Origin: JAYSRU01 sp043720875
GTDB lineage: Bacteria; Bacteroidota; Bacteroidia; Flavobacteriales_D; Crocinitomicaceae
Length of the DNA stretch: 29,421 bases
Reading direction: 5' to 3'
Assembly (NCBI GenBank): GCA_043720875.1
Contig: JAYSRU010000207.1
Coordinates: forward strand, 1 to 29,421
In this document: piece by piece, positions 8,122-15,546 of the stretch
How the letters are laid out: each line of letters opens with the position of its first letter
Position numbering within the stretch: the first letter of the stretch is position 1
Notes under the pieces: model-generated
Told to the model about the DNA's origin: nothing
What the model saw: the letters and a program-made list of their open reading frames with translations, nothing else
The model's database searches: none
Program-made: the position numbers and the translations under genes

Positions 8122-8663
8122 TGAATCGTCATATAGTGCTCTTTCCAATTTGGCTTATCAATATCTTGCAATAACCTCCAAAACATCGTGTCGTGAAAGA
8201 AGTCGTGAGAGATACTCTTCACACCATATACAGAATCTAAGTAGAGAAATTGTTTAAGAGAAGGTTTGTACAATTCTTGGCTCCACCCTTTTTCAGAACT
8301 TCCACGAAAAGGATAATCGCTGTAACAAATTTTCCATAATGAGTCCAATGTTGGGCAAAAAGGTATTTTCTTGCCTGTGATTGAATCGGTTAGTAATCCA
8401 CCTAAGACATTATATTTTTCGAAAAAGTTTTCACGTTTTGGATTGAAGCGACTAGGCCAAAAGCCAGAGGCAAATCTAATAAAATCGTCTTTGGTAAGGT
8501 TTTGATTTGTTACCAACCTGCCATCGTTGTAAATAAATCCAGCAAAGTTCACGATTTGTGAATCTACGGTTAATCCTATTCGCACTCCAAAACTATGACG
8601 CACAACGGCTTGACGCTGTGAAGCAAATGAAAATAAGAGTACCAATAGGATCCAAAGACGCAT
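8118..8663 (-). CDS. Unrecognised secreted protein
   Basis: I do not recognise this 181-residue protein. It begins with a hydrophobic signal-like stretch (MRLWILLVLLFSFASQRQA, residues 1-19) and has no lipobox cysteine, so export to the periplasm or surface is likely. The mature part is rich in aromatic residues (repeated W, F, Y), includes the segments FASGFWPSRFNP, LGGLLTDSITGKKIPFCP and FFHDTMFWRLLQDID, and has two cysteines in the central region that could pair. No transmembrane helices, repeats or catalytic signatures are visible beyond that. The stop overlaps the end of the convergent GT-C gene by four bases. It lies 60 bases downstream of anmK on the same strand, so read-through from anmK is possible. 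It is a genuine-looking gene on length, start and composition. Confidence 0.7.
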   Translation of the reverse strand: MRLWILLVLLFSFASQRQAVVRHSFGVRIGLTVDSQIVNFAGFIYNDGRLVTNQNLTKDDFIRFASGFWPSRFNPKRENFFEKYNVLGGLLTDSITGKKIPFCPTLDSLWKICYSDYPFRGSSEKGWSQELYKPSLKQFLYLDSVYGVKSISHDFFHDTMFWRLLQDIDKPNWKEHYMTIH

Positions 8664-8723
8664 GAGAATTATTCTTACGTGAAAGATACAAAAATGTTGC
8701 CTAAGTAGGTGATATTAATGTTG

Positions 8724-9797
8724 TTATGGTAAATATTTAACTCCTCCTACTACTGCCTTGCGTGCTCCGGTTGCGGTGGGTAAGCAATTGGGTATGTTTT
8801 CTTCGTGTAAACATCCTAGGAAAGCGAAAATGAGCGCTTCCTTAAAAAGTATAGTTTCTTGAGTAGGGATAATTATTTCGGTGGTACAATTATTCGAAAC
8901 ACGTTCAATTAAAAAGCTGTTCAATGCCCCACCGCCAGTAATCATCAACTTTTGAATTGCGTTTTTTTCACAAACTTCACCAATCTTTTGTGCCATGTGT
9001 TCAATTACAGTAGCAAGTAAATCCTCGGTTGCTGTATTTTTATTCAGCAGAGGGTATATGGTTGATGCTATCCATTCAAGCCCTAATGATATTTTTCCTT
9101 GGCCTTGGTAAAATTCAAGCAGGTTCAGCGTATCAAGTAATTGAGGTAAAATCTTCCCTTGTCGTGCTTTGTTTCCATTGTCGTCATAGGCTTTACCAAA
9201 ACGCTGAGCTAGTAAGTTTAAAGGTAGGTTTCCAGGACAAATATCAAAGGCTAAGCGTAGGCCATCCTTTTTAAAAGATATATTCGAAATTCCGCCAATA
9301 TTCAAAAAGCCATCAATTGTTGTATCAAACAATAACTCGTCTCCAATTGGAACTAAAGGTGCGCCTTGTCCACCATACACAACATCTTTCGTTCTAAAAT
9401 CATTTATAACAGGTAATTGACAGGCAGTAGCAATCGTTTGACCACATCCTACTTGTAATGTAAAACCTAATTCTGGTCTGTGGTGCGTGGTATGTCCATG
9501 AGATGCAACGCAATTAATTTTCAATCGATCAATGGAATATTTAGCAATAAAATCATTGATAGCTGAACCACAAAATTTAGCAAACGTAATACTCAAAGAT
9601 TGGTGTTCGATTACCGTGAGTATAAGTGAATTACTTAAGGTAGTTTGCAGTTCTATTGGATACGGTATGGTGCTAGCCCAGAGCACATCATATTTCCAAA
9701 CACCCTGAGATGATTGAGTAAAATGTACATAGGCAATATCAAGTCCGTCTAAGGAAGTTCCAGACATTAATCCAATAATTCTATATTCCTTTATCAT
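8724..9797 (-). CDS. anmK: Anhydro-N-acetylmuramic acid kinase
   Basis: AnmK phosphorylates and opens 1,6-anhydro-MurNAc released by lytic transglycosylases, giving MurNAc-6-phosphate for cell-wall recycling in the cytosol. The N-terminal phosphate-binding motif MSGTSLDGLD sits at residues 11-20, the family segment ASHGHTTHHRPELGFTLQVG follows, then GGISN with the conserved phosphate-2 aspartate region and the late adenosine-binding ITGGGALNSFL. At 357 residues it fits the family. The ATG at 9797 places the first beta strand correctly. It diverges from the acyl-CoA dehydrogenase gene across 135 bases that hold tandem repeats and a palindrome. No murQ etherase is adjacent. No minus-strand TAnnTTTG was found before it. 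Confidence 0.95.
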   Translation of the reverse strand: MIKEYRIIGLMSGTSLDGLDIAYVHFTQSSQGVWKYDVLWASTIPYPIELQTTLSNSLILTVIEHQSLSITFAKFCGSAINDFIAKYSIDRLKINCVASHGHTTHHRPELGFTLQVGCGQTIATACQLPVINDFRTKDVVYGGQGAPLVPIGDELLFDTTIDGFLNIGGISNISFKKDGLRLAFDICPGNLPLNLLAQRFGKAYDDNGNKARQGKILPQLLDTLNLLEFYQGQGKISLGLEWIASTIYPLLNKNTATEDLLATVIEHMAQKIGEVCEKNAIQKLMITGGGALNSFLIERVSNNCTTEIIIPTQETILFKEALIFAFLGCLHEENIPNCLPTATGARKAVVGGVKYLP

Positions 9798-9817
9798 TTG
9801 ATTTATTATTAAAGTAT

Positions 9818-9850
9818 TTAAGACTTATTAAGACTTACTATTAAATATTA
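9818..9850 (+). repeat. Tandem 10-bp direct repeats upstream of acyl-CoA dehydrogenase
   Basis: TTAAGACTTA occurs twice head to tail at 9818-9827 and 9828-9837, with a 7/10 matching third unit TTAAATATTA at 9841-9850. The repeat period equals about one helical turn, and the array ends just before the -7 element at 9855. It may be a regulator binding array serving anmK, the dehydrogenase or both. Confidence 0.55.
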
Positions 9851-9854
9851 AGCG

Positions 9855-9862
9855 TATTTTTG
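9855..9862 (+). promoter_or_regulatory. -7 element for acyl-CoA dehydrogenase
   Basis: TATTTTTG fits TAnnTTTG and lies about 70 bases before the ATG at 9933. No canonical -33 is present; that position is occupied by the tandem repeats, which could mean activator dependence. Confidence 0.45.
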
Positions 9863-9872
9863 TGACACAAAT

Positions 9873-9892
9873 TAACGATTTATTAATCGATA
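9873..9892. promoter_or_regulatory. Imperfect 20-bp palindrome, candidate operator
   Basis: The arms TAACGATT and AATCGATA are inverted with one mismatch around a TATT spacer. The site lies just after the predicted transcription start of the dehydrogenase gene, where a repressor would block initiation or elongation. TetR-family regulators commonly control acyl-CoA dehydrogenase genes, but none is in the window. Confidence 0.4.
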
Positions 9893-9932
9893 TTTTAAGG
9901 AACAGTACAAACAATAATAATTTAGATAGATT

Positions 9933-11075
9933 ATGTTTTTTCAACTTACAGAAGAACAATTGGCAGTAAAGGAAGCTGCAAGAGATTTCGCACAAAATGT
10001 ATTAAAACCAGGAGTTATCGAAAGAGACAATGCGCAACGTTTTCCTGCTGAAGAAATGAAGCAACTGGGTGAACTTGGGTTTCTTGGAATGATGGTAGAT
10101 CCTAAATACGGTGGAAGTGGAATGGATACACTTTCTTATGCATTGGCAATTGAAGAAATTTCAAAGGTTGATGCATCTGCATCTGTTTGCTTATCGGTTA
10201 ACAATTCTTTAGTTTGTTGGGGTTTGGAAACATTCGGTTCGGAAGAACAAAAACAAAAATATTTAATTCCACTTGCTAAGGGTGAAAAAATTGGAGCATT
10301 TTGTTTAAGCGAGCCTGAAGCTGGTTCTGATGCTACTTCACAACAAACAACCGCCATAGATATGGGTGATCATTATCTATTGAATGGTACAAAAAATTGG
10401 ATTACAAATGGTTCAACTGCTTCTGTCTATCTGGTAATTGCGCAAACAAATAGAGAGTTAGGGCACAGAGGAATCAACGCATTGATTGTTGAACGTGGAA
10501 TGGAAGGGTTCATCGTAGGTGCAAAAGAAGATAAAATGGGTATTCGTGGAAGTGATACACATACGTTATTGTTTAATGATGTGAAAATTCCTAAGGAAAA
10601 CAGAATTGGTGAAGATGGATTTGGTTTTAAATTCGCAATGAAAACATTAGCGGGTGGTCGCATTGGAATTGCGGCTCAAGCATTAGGAATTGCAGCAGGT
10701 GGTTTTGAATTAGCATTAGCTTACTCGCAACAACGCAAGGCTTTCGGGAAAGAAATTTTCAATCACCAAGCGATTGCATTTAAATTGGCAGATATGGCCA
10801 CAGAAATTGAAGCAGCGCGTTTGATGGTATATAAATCGGCAACAGATAAGGATTTACATTTAGATTACGAACAATCTGGTGCAATGGCGAAATTGTATGC
10901 ATCAAGAGTAGCAATGGAACAAACCGTAGAAGCTGTTCAGATTCATGGAGGTTACGGATTTGTAAAAGAATACCATGTTGAACGTATGATGCGTGATGCT
11001 AAAATTACTCAGATTTATGAAGGAACATCTGAAGTTCAAAAAATTGTAATTTCAAGAGGTTTGTTGAAAAAATAA
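9933..11075 (+). CDS. Acyl-CoA dehydrogenase (short-chain/butyryl-CoA type)
   Basis: This FAD-dependent enzyme oxidises acyl-CoA to trans-2-enoyl-CoA and passes electrons to ETF, in fatty acid or branched amino acid catabolism. Visible evidence is the FAD/substrate signature FCLSEPEAGSDA near residues 127-138, the motif FGKEIFNHQAIAFKLADMA, and the C-terminal signature IHGGYGFVKEYHVERMMRDA followed by QIYEGTSEVQ. The glutamate in YEGT (about residue 363) is the expected catalytic base of short-chain and butyryl-CoA dehydrogenases. The 380-residue length is standard. The gene is transcribed alone, with a regulatory-looking leader and a strong hairpin terminator after the stop. Chain-length preference cannot be read reliably from sequence. 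Confidence 0.95.
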   Translation: MFFQLTEEQLAVKEAARDFAQNVLKPGVIERDNAQRFPAEEMKQLGELGFLGMMVDPKYGGSGMDTLSYALAIEEISKVDASASVCLSVNNSLVCWGLETFGSEEQKQKYLIPLAKGEKIGAFCLSEPEAGSDATSQQTTAIDMGDHYLLNGTKNWITNGSTASVYLVIAQTNRELGHRGINALIVERGMEGFIVGAKEDKMGIRGSDTHTLLFNDVKIPKENRIGEDGFGFKFAMKTLAGGRIGIAAQALGIAAGGFELALAYSQQRKAFGKEIFNHQAIAFKLADMATEIEAARLMVYKSATDKDLHLDYEQSGAMAKLYASRVAMEQTVEAVQIHGGYGFVKEYHVERMMRDAKITQIYEGTSEVQKIVISRGLLKK

Positions 11076-11095
11076 TAGTTAAATAATTTATTTTT

Positions 11096-11127
11096 AAAAC
11101 CGGTTCGATCAGAATCGGTTTTTTTTA
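11096..11127 (+). terminator. Intrinsic terminator after acyl-CoA dehydrogenase
   Basis: An 11-bp stem pairs 11096-11106 with 11112-11122 (one G-U wobble) around the loop GATCA, and the T-run continues to 11127. It stands between two convergent genes. The minus-strand reading also ends in a T-rich side, so it may stop transcripts from crtY as well. Confidence 0.85.
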
Positions 11128-11137
11128 TTTCACAATT

Positions 11138-12295
11138 TTATTTCCCAAGTAGCTTTTTTACAGCTGCTTTTATAAAAGGTTTTTTTGGAACAGAATTAAG
11201 AATTTTGATATCGTCAATAAATGAGGTCTCTTCATTTAAAAAAGTTAATAAATGCGCTGCACGATTGTTCTTAAAAAGCGTTGCAAATATCACGTCAGAT
11301 TTAAGTCTTTGTTTGTTGATCACGTCCATTAAAACAGCATCAAACAATTTAAATTTAGCGGATTGACGAATAGCTGTTACTTTTTTTCTTTTTTCAAGCT
11401 GTTGAACAATTCTTGCCGTACTCTTTTGAATAAAATAGAACGTGTAACCTGTACTTGGTTTACTATTACCTCCAGCGGTACCAATATTTATTACATTTTT
11501 TCCAAATGGATTAATGAATGGACTTTCCATCATCGGTATCTCGCCATATTCTGTTTCTACTATATTAAAGTTCGTAATGCCAAGATTTTCAAGGATATAG
11601 CGGCTTAGATTAATGTCGTATTCTTCTGATGCGAGTGAATTAGGTGAGAATCCAGTATATTCGATTAATGCTTTGTTTTTTGAAAATGGGATCACATAAA
11701 AAAACCTGCAGTCATTAAATTGTGGGGTTCTGAAATCCATAAAGACGGGACAAGTTTCATCAAAATGGTTTCCATTGGTCTCAATAACCCATCCTTTAAA
11801 ATGTTGTACGTAGTTAATGTGATTACGTTTGATTTTATTGTTTCTAAATGCACTATTAAAAATTAAATCTGCTTGGTAAGTCGAATCAGCCGTTTTCACT
11901 TGTGCCCCAACTTCAAGGGTGGATATGCTTACAATTTCGGCTGTTTTAAATTCAAATCGCGGATCTAGTTTAAGTGTTGAAAGGCAGAACTCGTAAAAGT
12001 CTATACCTTTGATTAATACATAAGAGTAGGGTTCTATAGAAAATTTATTTATAAACGTATTGCTCTTAAATTCAATATTTCCCCAGCTTTTATAAATGAT
12101 AGGTGCATACCAGTCGCTCTTGTCTTTCGTCCAAAAACACCAAGTTCGATCATTCTTGTCTTTTTGATCCTTTTCTATAATTAAAATGCGCTTGAATGCT
12201 AATGTTGATCTGGTTAGACGCATAGCAAGCGACAAACCCGCCGCTCCCATTCCTGCGATAATGTAATCGTATTTATCTGATTGTTTAGAAGGCAT
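11138..12295 (-). CDS. crtY: Lycopene beta-cyclase, CrtY type
   Basis: CrtY cyclises one or both psi ends of lycopene to beta-ionone rings at the membrane, in a non-redox reaction that needs reduced flavin. The dinucleotide-binding motif IIAGMGAAGLSLA is at residues 12-24, and the lycopene-cyclase stretch DRTWCFW at 49-55 is distinctive. A later FYVIPFSKNKALIEYTGFS and GTAGGNSKPSTGYTF also fit the CrtY family. Its 385 residues agree with the family. It is the last gene of the crt operon and its ATG overlaps the crtZ stop by one base. Whether it stops at the monocyclic gamma-carotene stage is uncertain; the partner genes cruF and crtD suggest that at least part of the flux does. Confidence 0.92.
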   Translation of the reverse strand: MPSKQSDKYDYIIAGMGAAGLSLAMRLTRSTLAFKRILIIEKDQKDKNDRTWCFWTKDKSDWYAPIIYKSWGNIEFKSNTFINKFSIEPYSYVLIKGIDFYEFCLSTLKLDPRFEFKTAEIVSISTLEVGAQVKTADSTYQADLIFNSAFRNNKIKRNHINYVQHFKGWVIETNGNHFDETCPVFMDFRTPQFNDCRFFYVIPFSKNKALIEYTGFSPNSLASEEYDINLSRYILENLGITNFNIVETEYGEIPMMESPFINPFGKNVINIGTAGGNSKPSTGYTFYFIQKSTARIVQQLEKRKKVTAIRQSAKFKLFDAVLMDVINKQRLKSDVIFATLFKNNRAAHLLTFLNEETSFIDDIKILNSVPKKPFIKAAVKKLLGK

Positions 12296-12768
12296 TATGA
12301 GCGACTTCTAAGTTTGGTGGCTTCTTTAAAATATTTTGCCTTAATTAACAACATTCCAAAATTTTGACTGTCATATTTCCCAACAGTTTTGTGATGCATT
12401 TTGTGTGCTCTCCTGAGGGCTAAAATGTAGGTGTTATTGGATTTTGATAGTACCTTAAATCGCTGATGAATCACTAAATCGTGAACAAAGAAATAAGCGA
12501 TCCCATATAACGCAATACCAAAACCTACCCAAGTATACCAAGCATAATTATTCATCATGCCAAACATAATCAGCAACCAGCTTGGGATAGCATATATAAT
12601 GAAGAAAAAATCATTTCTTTCGTACCAACTAGTATGATCTTTATGATGATGATCTGCATGAAAATACCATAAAATACCGTGCATTAAATACTTGTGGTTG
12701 GCCCAGGCTGAAAGTTCTGTCAAGAAAAATGTAAGTAAAACGATTCCAATATTTAGAAATATTTGCAT
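12295..12768 (-). CDS. crtZ: Beta-carotene 3-hydroxylase
   Basis: CrtZ is a di-iron membrane hydroxylase of the fatty-acid-hydroxylase superfamily that adds the 3-hydroxyl to beta rings, giving zeaxanthin from beta-carotene or the 3-hydroxy ring of monocyclic carotenoids. All histidine clusters are visible: HKYLMH (residues 25-30), HADHHHKDH (37-45), HDLVIH (96-101) and HKMHH (122-126). The 157-residue length is typical. Hydrophobic helices alternate with these motifs. The start lies 9 bases after the stop of the upstream cruF-like gene, and its stop overlaps the crtY start. Function is well supported by motifs and context. Confidence 0.94.
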   Translation of the reverse strand: MQIFLNIGIVLLTFFLTELSAWANHKYLMHGILWYFHADHHHKDHTSWYERNDFFFIIYAIPSWLLIMFGMMNNYAWYTWVGFGIALYGIAYFFVHDLVIHQRFKVLSKSNNTYILALRRAHKMHHKTVGKYDSQNFGMLLIKAKYFKEATKLRSRS

Positions 12769-12777
12769 AAACTAGCG

Positions 12778-13404
12778 TTAAGAAAAAATATAAATTGAAC
12801 TGAAAAAAAGTACTTGTAAAATTAATGTAATTATTGAAGATCTAAACGATCCTTTTGTTAACGAAGAATAAAATAGTAGAGAGCAAAGAAACGAGATGAT
12901 AAACCAACCCACATAATTATGCAACGTGGGCAATCCAGTAGTGAATTCCCAAAAGTCTAAGCGCACAGCAATCTGTTCAATTAAAATATCTATACTTACT
13001 GTTATTAAGGATGTTGCAATGATGATTAGCCATTTTGATTTCAAAAAATAGTTAGAAACATTAAATCCAGCGCTGATCATAAGTGCCCAGTTTAGTGAAA
13101 TAATCAAAGGCACCTCAAATAATTTTACGCCTAATGCATCGCCATAAGCATATTTACCGAAAATTAAACCTGTTGCTACACCGACAACTTCGCATCCAAA
13201 GCCTATTAAAGCAATGGCTAGAAAGCTATACACATATTTTGTTTCAGTATAGGGTTGATAAAATAAGAATATGACAACGGTTAATAGTAAGGTGAATGGG
13301 GTAAATGGTGCAAAAAAATCAGGATAGATTGGGAAACCGATAGCTCCAGATACGTAAATTAATATCAAGAAATAGAGTGCGTATTTTTGAACTAAAAACA
13401 TCAT
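12778..13404 (-). CDS. cruF: Carotenoid 1',2'-hydratase-like membrane protein (CruF/COG2324 family)
   Basis: This is a polytopic membrane protein of 208 residues with about six hydrophobic helices. The segment GCEVVGVATGLIFGKYAYG followed by LFEVPLIISLNW is the hallmark of the COG2324/DUF422 carotenoid biosynthesis family, whose characterised members (CruF, archaeal bisanhydrobacterioruberin hydratase) add water across the 1',2' end of an acyclic psi group. Here it would convert gamma-carotene to 1'-hydroxy-gamma-carotene. The ATG overlaps the crtD stop by four bases (ATGA), and crtZ follows by 9 bases. The gene symbol rests on family membership and operon context, not on direct orthology. 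No active-site residues can be assigned confidently. Confidence 0.78.
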   Translation of the reverse strand: MMFLVQKYALYFLILIYVSGAIGFPIYPDFFAPFTPFTLLLTVVIFLFYQPYTETKYVYSFLAIALIGFGCEVVGVATGLIFGKYAYGDALGVKLFEVPLIISLNWALMISAGFNVSNYFLKSKWLIIIATSLITVSIDILIEQIAVRLDFWEFTTGLPTLHNYVGWFIISFLCSLLFYSSLTKGSFRSSIITLILQVLFFSSIYIFS

Positions 13405-14885
13405 TTTTTGATTTTGGATGAGATAATTTCACTAGTTATCTTGGCGCTCAATAAACACAATGGAATTCCGCCACCAGGGTGAACGCTACCTCCAACAAAA
13501 TATAAGTTGTTTATTTTGCTAGAAAAATTAGAATGACGCAAAAAAGCAGAAAATCTGTTATTACTTGAGTTTCCGTAAAGTGATCCTCCAAATGATGATG
13601 TTTGCTTTTCAATGGCTATAGGATCTAAAATATGCTCAACTTCAATGTACTTTTCAATCGTAGTATGGAGCATTCTGTTAATCTTGCGTAACACATTTTG
13701 CTTCAACTTTTCGCCATAATTAATACCCTTATGTTTGTTGTGCGGCACATTAACCATTACAAACCAATTTTCAGCATTTTTTGGTGCATCGGCTGGACTT
13801 TTCTTGGCACTAATGTTTATGTAGATAGTTGGATCATCGCAAGGTTCATCGCCATTAAATATAGCATCAAACTCATGTTTATAATCGTTACTAAACAAGA
13901 TATTATGTAAACCTAATTCGCTAAATTCTTTAGAAATTCCCCAATAAAATACATAAGCACTACTTGACTTTTCCTGATTCAGTAGTTTTTTTTGAGTAAA
14001 CTTTTGCGGCAGTAATTTTGAATAGACTGCATGAATATCAATATCACTCGTAACTATATCCGAAGGGTAAAAATCCCCATTACTATTTAATCCAACAATA
14101 CTTCCGTTTGTAACACAAATTTCTTCAACCTTTTGATTTAACTTTATATCAACACCCACGAAATGGGCAATATTCAATAAGTGCTCTGTAATTTGGTGCA
14201 TTCCATTTATCGGAACGTAGGCACCTAGCCCAAATTCCAAATGAGAAATTATGTTCATTAACGCAGGAGCTTTATACGGATTTGAACCGTTATACGTTGC
14301 ATATCGATTAAAGAGTTGTATCGTTTTTTCATTCTGAAATGATGCGGCGTTTTTCTCATGCATTGTACTAAAAAGTCCTAGATTGGGAGATTTAAGAATG
14401 CCTTTAATTGTTTTTAAGTTAATGAAGTTTTTTAATTGACTTAAGGATTGATTTAAAAACAAATCTGCTGTAGTGTCATAATAGAATTTACTTCTTTTCA
14501 GGTAATTTAATACAGATTCTCTAGACTCTCCAAGTTGGTTATGAATAGTTTCGGCAAAAACTTCTATATCACTCGTAGCATTAAACCGGGTCCCATCTTC
14601 ATAGAAATAATGAGTAATGGTTTGTAGTTTCTCATACTGAAAAGGGGTAGGGTAGCCTGATAAAGTGGTGAGTTCATCGATTAGGGTTGGAAGTGTTAAA
14701 AGCGAAGGACCTTTATCAAATCGGTATCCGTTCAGCGATATTTCAGATAATTTACCTCCAGGATAGTCGTTTTTTTCGAAAATTGTAACGTCAAAACCTT
14801 CAACCGCCAAGCGTATAGCAGTCGCCAAACCACCTATGCCTGCGCCAATAACATTAACTTTATTCCTTGTATTTATCATTCGCAT
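13401..14885 (-). CDS. crtD: Carotenoid 3,4-desaturase, CrtD-like
   Basis: This is an FAD-dependent phytoene-desaturase-superfamily enzyme. The FAD-binding VIGAGIGGL motif is at residues 12-20, EKNDYPGG follows, and the C-terminal GGSVHPGGGIPLCLLSAK is the second FAD motif. I favour CrtD (1'-hydroxycarotenoid 3',4'-desaturase) over the phytoene desaturase CrtI. The N-terminal RFDKGPSLLTLP and the stretch LFNRYATYNGSNPYKAP match my memory of Bacteroidetes CrtD-like proteins, whereas Flavobacterial CrtI has a GPSWYWMPDVFE pattern. No crtB phytoene synthase is adjacent, but a hydratase gene that makes the CrtD substrate is. The 494-residue length fits. ATG 14885 and 14879 are both possible starts. 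It heads the operon and diverges from the secreted protein gene at 15028. Confidence 0.75.
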   Translation of the reverse strand: MRMINTRNKVNVIGAGIGGLATAIRLAVEGFDVTIFEKNDYPGGKLSEISLNGYRFDKGPSLLTLPTLIDELTTLSGYPTPFQYEKLQTITHYFYEDGTRFNATSDIEVFAETIHNQLGESRESVLNYLKRSKFYYDTTADLFLNQSLSQLKNFINLKTIKGILKSPNLGLFSTMHEKNAASFQNEKTIQLFNRYATYNGSNPYKAPALMNIISHLEFGLGAYVPINGMHQITEHLLNIAHFVGVDIKLNQKVEEICVTNGSIVGLNSNGDFYPSDIVTSDIDIHAVYSKLLPQKFTQKKLLNQEKSSSAYVFYWGISKEFSELGLHNILFSNDYKHEFDAIFNGDEPCDDPTIYINISAKKSPADAPKNAENWFVMVNVPHNKHKGINYGEKLKQNVLRKINRMLHTTIEKYIEVEHILDPIAIEKQTSSFGGSLYGNSSNNRFSAFLRHSNFSSKINNLYFVGGSVHPGGGIPLCLLSAKITSEIISSKIKK

Positions 14886-15027
14886 TTACTTCGTGTTAAA
14901 AGTCATACTTTTTTTTTATATGGGTTATAGAAAAATTCATAAATCTTTATAAAGTTTGGTATTGTCAATTCTGAATTACAATTATGCCAATAATTATCTA
15001 TCTTAGTACTTAAAGAGAACCAGTAAA

Positions 15028-15546
15028 ATGAACATAAAATTTCTAAACTATTTATTTGCAAGCGTATTTTGTATAATATGTTGCGGTGTAAATGAACGGA
15101 TTACGGGCCAAATTTCTAATGGCACTAAACGCTCATTATTTTTTGAATTGGCAGGAAGTGGTGGGCTTGGATCTGTTAATTTTGAGCAACGTTTTTGGGA
15201 ACAAAACGTAACTGAACTCACTTGGCGGGCTGGATTTAGTTTAGCTCCAGTGGATAAGAACAACGGTATTGGTTTAGTTTTTCCGGTAATGGTAAATGTT
15301 CTTTTGGGTGAAAAAAGCCACAAACTAGAACTTGGCCTTGGTCAAGGTATCACTATTTCCACACATGGGAGTTTTTTCGCATTAACAACTGCAGTAATTG
15401 GTTATCGTTATCAATCAGCAGATAAGAAGTGGTTTTATAGGGTGAGTTATACGCCTCTCATTTCTTATTTGGTTGATTTTCAAATCCAACAATGGGGCGG
15501 TTTAAGTATTGGTTATTCATTAAACAACAAGAAAAATGAAAAATAG
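15028..15546 (+). CDS. Small secreted, beta-barrel-like outer membrane protein
   Basis: This protein of 172 residues begins with a signal-like sequence ending at about residue 28 (ERITGQ). The mature part has alternating hydrophobic and polar strands rich in aromatic and glycine residues (LFFELAGSGGLGSVNFEQRF, TWRAGFSLAP, KLELGLGQGITIS, VIGYRYQSADKKWFYRVSYTP), like small Bacteroidetes outer membrane beta-barrels. No lipobox fits. The last strand (QQWGGLSIGYSL) is followed by a charged tail rather than the usual terminal aromatic. The stop overlaps the following lipoprotein gene by 11 bases, which suggests a two-gene unit acting at the envelope. I do not recognise a named family, so barrel formation is inferred. 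Confidence 0.65.
   Translation: MNIKFLNYLFASVFCIICCGVNERITGQISNGTKRSLFFELAGSGGLGSVNFEQRFWEQNVTELTWRAGFSLAPVDKNNGIGLVFPVMVNVLLGEKSHKLELGLGQGITISTHGSFFALTTAVIGYRYQSADKKWFYRVSYTPLISYLVDFQIQQWGGLSIGYSLNNKKNEK

Noticed and set aside
13401..14885. Phytoene desaturase CrtI as the name for this gene
   Set aside because: Sequence features and the neighbouring cruF-like gene fit CrtD better and no crtB is adjacent. It remains the main alternative.
14945..14954. CTTTATAAAG palindrome between crtD and the secreted protein gene
   Set aside because: It is a perfect but short AT-rich palindrome without a matching promoter element nearby, so it was not called an operator.
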